NCBI GenBank assembly: GCA_020427865.1
Contig: JAGQNX010000040.1
Coordinates: forward strand, 1-7,160
Length of the DNA: 7,160 nucleotides
Direction: 5' to 3'
From: a candidate division WWE3 bacterium
Lineage (GTDB): Bacteria > Patescibacteriota > WWE3 > UBA101185 > UBA10185
Shown: piece by piece, positions 6,360-7,160 of the stretch
How positions within the stretch are numbered: the first letter of the stretch is position 1
How the letters are laid out: each line of letters opens with the position of its first letter
Translations under genes and position numbers: made by a program
The notes under the pieces: model-generated
What the model was told of the DNA's origin: nothing
Databases searched by the model: none
The model's input: the letters and a program-made list of their open reading frames with translations, nothing else

Positions 6360-6399
6360 TCTGGCGATTAATACGAGTACTTGCCAGAAGATTCGTATT
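6360..6399. promoter_or_regulatory. Two interlocked inverted repeats (pseudoknot topology) before the HAD gene
   Basis: TCTGGC (6360-6365) is complementary to GCCAGA (6383-6388), and AATACGA (6370-6376) is complementary to TCGTATT (6393-6399). The arms alternate A-B-A'-B', so in RNA they could form an H-type pseudoknot with loops of 4, 6 and 4 nt, or two alternative hairpins. In DNA they could be overlapping operators. The site ends 23 nt before the preferred ATG at 6423. Function is unknown. Confidence 0.35.
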
Positions 6400-6410
6400 G
6401 TATATGGATG

Positions 6411-6416
6411 TATAAT
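6411..6416 (+). promoter_or_regulatory. TATAAT -10 box six bases before the HAD start codon
   Basis: A perfect TATAAT (6411-6416) ends 6 nt before the ATG at 6423, so transcription would begin at or next to the start codon, as in leaderless genes. No -35 box lies at the right distance; TTGCCA (6381-6386) is 24 nt away, too far. In AT-rich DNA a single hexamer is weak evidence. Confidence 0.33.
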
Positions 6417-6422
6417 ATTCTA

Positions 6423-7097
6423 ATGAAAAACCTAAAGCTTTTAATACATGATTGGGATGATACAATAACCAACTCCTTTCAAACTTATCTAACTTGGTAT
6501 GCAGATTTTGGCAGACATTTTAATATATATGATGCCCCTGACTTGTTATCTGTTCGTACTCGTTGGGGAGAAAGTATACCTTCATTAGTAAATGCCGCAT
6601 TCCCTTCAATCAGTGTTGCAGATGCTGATAATATGGTTATAGAGTTTAGAAATAGCTCCGCTTTCGATGCTGTTCTTTATACACCAACAATATTTTCAGA
6701 TGTTAAGTCTACTTTTGAATTTCTACGCTCTAAAAATATAGAGTTAGGGATTCTTACACATGCTCCTACAGACTCTTTACATCGTAGTTATAAAAAGAAT
6801 TTAGGTAATCCTTATGAGTTTCATTCTATTGTTAATACTTATGAAGACTTGCCCCAACCTAAGCCACATGCATCTTCTTTTTCTAATATTATTTCTTATA
6901 TTTGCGATTCTAATATGGACACATCACAAACATTGTATATAGGGGATAGTGTTATAGATTATCGTGCTGCACAAGCCGCAGGAATACCCTTTATAGCAGT
7001 TGTAACGGGTATAACATCTACCGAGGATTTCTTAGATGCTGGATTGCATTCTGCTAGTATTCTAGAAAGCTTTGGAGATTTGTGCCATATACTATAA
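6423..7097 (+). CDS. HAD-superfamily phosphatase (phosphoglycolate phosphatase-like)
   Basis: The 224-residue cytoplasmic hydrolase carries all four HAD motifs. Motif I is DWDDT (10-14), with D10 the likely nucleophile and D12 the acid/base. Motif II is the threonine in ILTHA (T112), and motif III is the lysine in QPKPHASSF (K147). Motif IV is YIGDSVIDYRAA, with D175 and D179 binding magnesium. The segment of about 15-95 between motifs I and II is helical and fits a C1 cap, as in phosphoglycolate phosphatase and PpaX-type enzymes. The substrate cannot be told from sequence. I chose ATG 6423 because it puts the nucleophile at residue 10, normal for the family; an in-frame ATG at 6408 adds five residues, and TTG 6381 is unlikely. 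No Shine-Dalgarno is seen. It lies beyond a 447-base gap from the T4SS operon, so a functional link is doubtful. It converges on the tRNA gene with a 3-nt gap. Confidence 0.88.
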   Translation: MKNLKLLIHDWDDTITNSFQTYLTWYADFGRHFNIYDAPDLLSVRTRWGESIPSLVNAAFPSISVADADNMVIEFRNSSAFDAVLYTPTIFSDVKSTFEFLRSKNIELGILTHAPTDSLHRSYKKNLGNPYEFHSIVNTYEDLPQPKPHASSFSNIISYICDSNMDTSQTLYIGDSVIDYRAAQAAGIPFIAVVTGITSTEDFLDAGLHSASILESFGDLCHIL

Positions 7098-7100
7098 ATG

Positions 7101-7160
7101 TGGCAGGGACGGAGGGATTCGAACCCACGACACTCGGTTTTGGAGACCGATGCTCTACCA
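7101..7160 (-). tRNA. tRNA-Trp (anticodon CCA), 5' part cut off by the window end
   Basis: Read on the minus strand, the visible 60 bases run from within the D-arm to an encoded 3' CCA (7101-7103) with discriminator G (7104). The anticodon stem TCGGT/ACCGA holds the loop CTCCAAA, whose anticodon CCA reads UGG, tryptophan. The T-arm has GTGGG, loop TTCGAAT and CCCTC, with one T-T mismatch at the second pair. The 3' acceptor strand is CGTCCCT. The 5' acceptor strand lies beyond position 7160. Confidence 0.96.

Larger units (their letters stand above)
5976..6422. other. Gene-free spacer with several inverted repeats
   Basis: No convincing coding frame lies on either strand; the only small frames, such as a 7-codon one at 6130, are too short to support. 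Visible structure includes GTTATC (5975-5980)/GATAAC (5999-6004) and the competing CCGATAA (5997-6003)/TTATCCGG (6034-6041). TTGGTAA (6053-6059)/TTACCCAA (6087-6094) encloses ACTACA/TGTAGT, which shares one base with the outer stem. ATGCAC (6101-6106)/GTGCAT (6110-6115) follows, and AAGTTATACA (6204-6213)/TGTGTAATTT (6224-6233) makes 10 pairs, two of them G-U. None has an adjacent T-run, so I see no good terminator for the virB4 operon. The stretch may be a long 3' or 5' untranslated region, a non-coding RNA, or AT-rich spacer. Confidence 0.45.

Noticed and set aside
6381..6422. TTG start at 6381 for the HAD gene
   Set aside because: It adds 14 residues before a normally placed nucleophile motif and lies within the inverted-repeat element.
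201..7097. UGA recoding (as glycine) known in some Patescibacteria
   Set aside because: None of the six genes contains an in-frame TGA, and glycines are encoded by GGN. The standard code explains everything.
1..7160. CRISPR array, insertion sequence or transposase
   Set aside because: No regularly spaced repeats, no terminal inverted repeats with target duplications and no transposase-like protein are visible.

Overview
The window is AT-rich bacterial DNA. I recognise five plus-strand protein genes by family and a sixth by architecture only, and it ends in a partial minus-strand tRNA-Trp. All six genes read with ordinary codons and stop with TAA or TAG, with no in-frame TGA. None has a convincing Shine-Dalgarno sequence in front of its preferred start. 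A compact cluster of pilin-like, bitopic, PrgI/VirB3-like and VirB4-like genes, together with the low G+C and the absence of Shine-Dalgarno sequences, resembles the type IV secretion (T4SS) clusters of Patescibacteria (Candidate Phyla Radiation). That lineage call is an inference from gene content; no marker gene in the window proves it.

Layout. Positions 1-172 hold no gene but carry several stem-loops in a row, ending in a strong bidirectional-looking terminator (141-172). They could be the 3' part of a small RNA or a leader attenuator. Gene 1 (201-1883) is a multi-membrane GT-C-type glycosyltransferase with a C-terminal TPR domain. It probably starts at 201, because the upstream ATG at 156 lies inside the terminator hairpin. 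A palindrome TGTGA-N6-TCACT sits directly before the start codon. A weak possible terminator follows at 1884-1917.

A near-consensus promoter (TTGACA-N17-TAAAAT, 1946-1974) and a 7-bp leader hairpin (1988-2006) precede a tight four-gene operon at 2052-5975. Its genes are a VirB2/TrbC-like pilin, a single-pass protein with a C-terminal domain laid out like VirB8, a PrgI/VirB3-like membrane protein, and the VirB4-like ATPase. The gaps are 8, 9 and 1 nt, so they are almost certainly co-transcribed. Together they supply a pilus subunit, an inner-membrane scaffold and an energising ATPase. Coupling protein (VirD4), VirB6, a lytic enzyme and a relaxase are not in the window.

A gene-free stretch (5976-6422) follows. 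It contains several inverted repeats, a short direct repeat of the virB4 3' end, and a pseudoknot-like pair of interlocked inverted repeats. Gene 6 (6423-7097) is a HAD-superfamily phosphatase with all four catalytic motifs. It may be leaderless, because a TATAAT box ends 6 nt before its ATG. It converges on tRNA-Trp(CCA), whose encoded CCA end lies 3 nt beyond its stop codon; the 5' part of the tRNA lies outside the window.

The most interesting elements are the compact T4SS set with an unrecognised bitopic component, and the hairpin-rich non-coding segments at the left edge and after virB4. No genome-scale comparison was possible.
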